Positions 63,553-64,000 of a DNA stretch of 64,000 nt are shown here, piece after piece (position 1 is the first letter of the stretch; each line of letters opens with the position of its first letter). This stretch comes from Nematostella vectensis. Taxonomy: Eukaryota > Cnidaria > Anthozoa > Actiniaria > Edwardsiidae. A program made the translations under genes and the position numbers. The stretch lies in assembly GCF_932526225.1 (NCBI RefSeq), contig NC_064048.1:1851340-1915339 (forward strand), written 5' to 3'. The notes beneath the pieces were generated by a model that was not told where the DNA came from, did no database searches, and saw only the letters and a list, made by a program, of their open reading frames with translations.

Positions 63553-64000
63553 CCTCGACGGGATCGCCACCTTATCGTTGTGAGGGTGTTTGTGTGTTCC
63601 AATGACCTCTAGAGCTATGTCGGCGGGAGTATTTTACTCCTGGCAGGGACACCCATGCCGAACAGGTCGAAAGGTAGGGGCCAGACGAAGAGTGATCCAC
63701 TGGTCCTCCAGATTGGGGGTTGGGCAAAGGGTTGATAACCCTCTCCCATAAAAAAAATAGCTTATCACAGAAACCAGAAGCAGAGCAAATTCACTTGGGA
63801 AGACCGTGGCTGCATCTCATGAAAGAGATTGTATGACGCGCAGAGGCCAAAGCCATCCGGACGCCCCTGGGCTGACTAAACCATTGGTTCACCCAAAACA
63901 TGCAATGAGAATAGGTAATTGGAATGTCAGGACATTATATATTAGCGGCAATGTTTCCCAAGCAGCGAGGGAAATGGGCAAGAGAGACATCGACATCATG
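63553..64000 (+). mobile_element. 5' end of a non-LTR retrotransposon (runs off the window)
   Basis: GC-rich 5' leader from 63553, then an open frame from ATG 63833: MTRRGQSHPDAPGLTKPLVH, PKHAMRIGNWNVRTLYISGN, VSQAAREMGKRDIDIM and beyond the edge. IGNWNVRTLY is the first motif of the APE-type endonuclease of LINE ORF2. It interrupts a zinc-finger codon run (AAAGCACT|CC). Whether the element is intact cannot be judged here. Confidence 0.8.

Overview
This is a eukaryotic, metazoan nuclear window, most likely from a cnidarian (anthozoan). The metazoan assignment rests on spliced genes with GT-AG introns, a PP6 phosphatase catalytic gene, Death domains, tandem C2H2 zinc-finger paralogues, and Penelope-like and other non-LTR retroelements. 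The anthozoan assignment is inference from the style of the zinc fingers and repeats. About a tenth of the window has recognisable host coding sequence; the rest is satellites, mobile elements and their relics. One 200-N assembly gap is present (29774-29973).

Layout. 1-5390: C-terminal half of a PPP6C-type gene on the + strand, as three exons at 2691-2742, 4367-4458 and 5142-5390; a 31-bp satellite (1-2553) and a 32-bp satellite (3168-4274) sit in its introns. 6160-7135: a 71-bp satellite carrying two potential hairpins per unit. 7136-18780 and about 25560-36720: four duplicated units, each with a C2H2 zinc-finger gene on the - strand (ZNF1 to ZNF4 here), a short conserved 5' exon 1.6-2.6 kb upstream and, in three units, a 32-bp satellite beyond that. 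Between units B and C lies an unrecognised 1475-codon open frame (19047-23474, -) with a 3 x 101-residue repeat. 36787-46721: a 9.9-kb interval bounded by a perfect 28-bp inverted repeat. It holds a 3.3-kb inverted-repeat element with a decayed multi-exon gene (37158-40477), an LTR-like block, a 5'-truncated LINE with an open reverse transcriptase, and a 0.8-kb terminal-inverted-repeat element. 47-59 kb: transposon relics, a 2.7-kb (TATG)/(GCATGTAT) microsatellite, and a head-to-head pair of Penelope-like element copies, each with a hammerhead ribozyme motif. This block is also present as a shorter direct duplicate without the Penelope insertion. 59396-60272: two exons of a Death-domain gene (-), with a 33-bp array in the intron next to the acceptor. 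62610-63552: a fifth, dead zinc-finger copy, broken by a foldback MITE and by the 5' end of another LINE that runs off the window.

How the parts fit. The zinc-finger genes share an N-terminal leader with a conserved psi-K-x-E (SUMO-type) motif and differ mainly in finger number and in the DNA-contact residues. Fingers have been duplicated, exchanged between paralogues and lost by stops and frameshifts. In a transposon-dense setting this looks like a rapidly evolving DNA-binding repressor family, but a transposon-silencing role is inference only. Many insertions can be dated relative to the duplications because one unit carries them and its paralogues do not.
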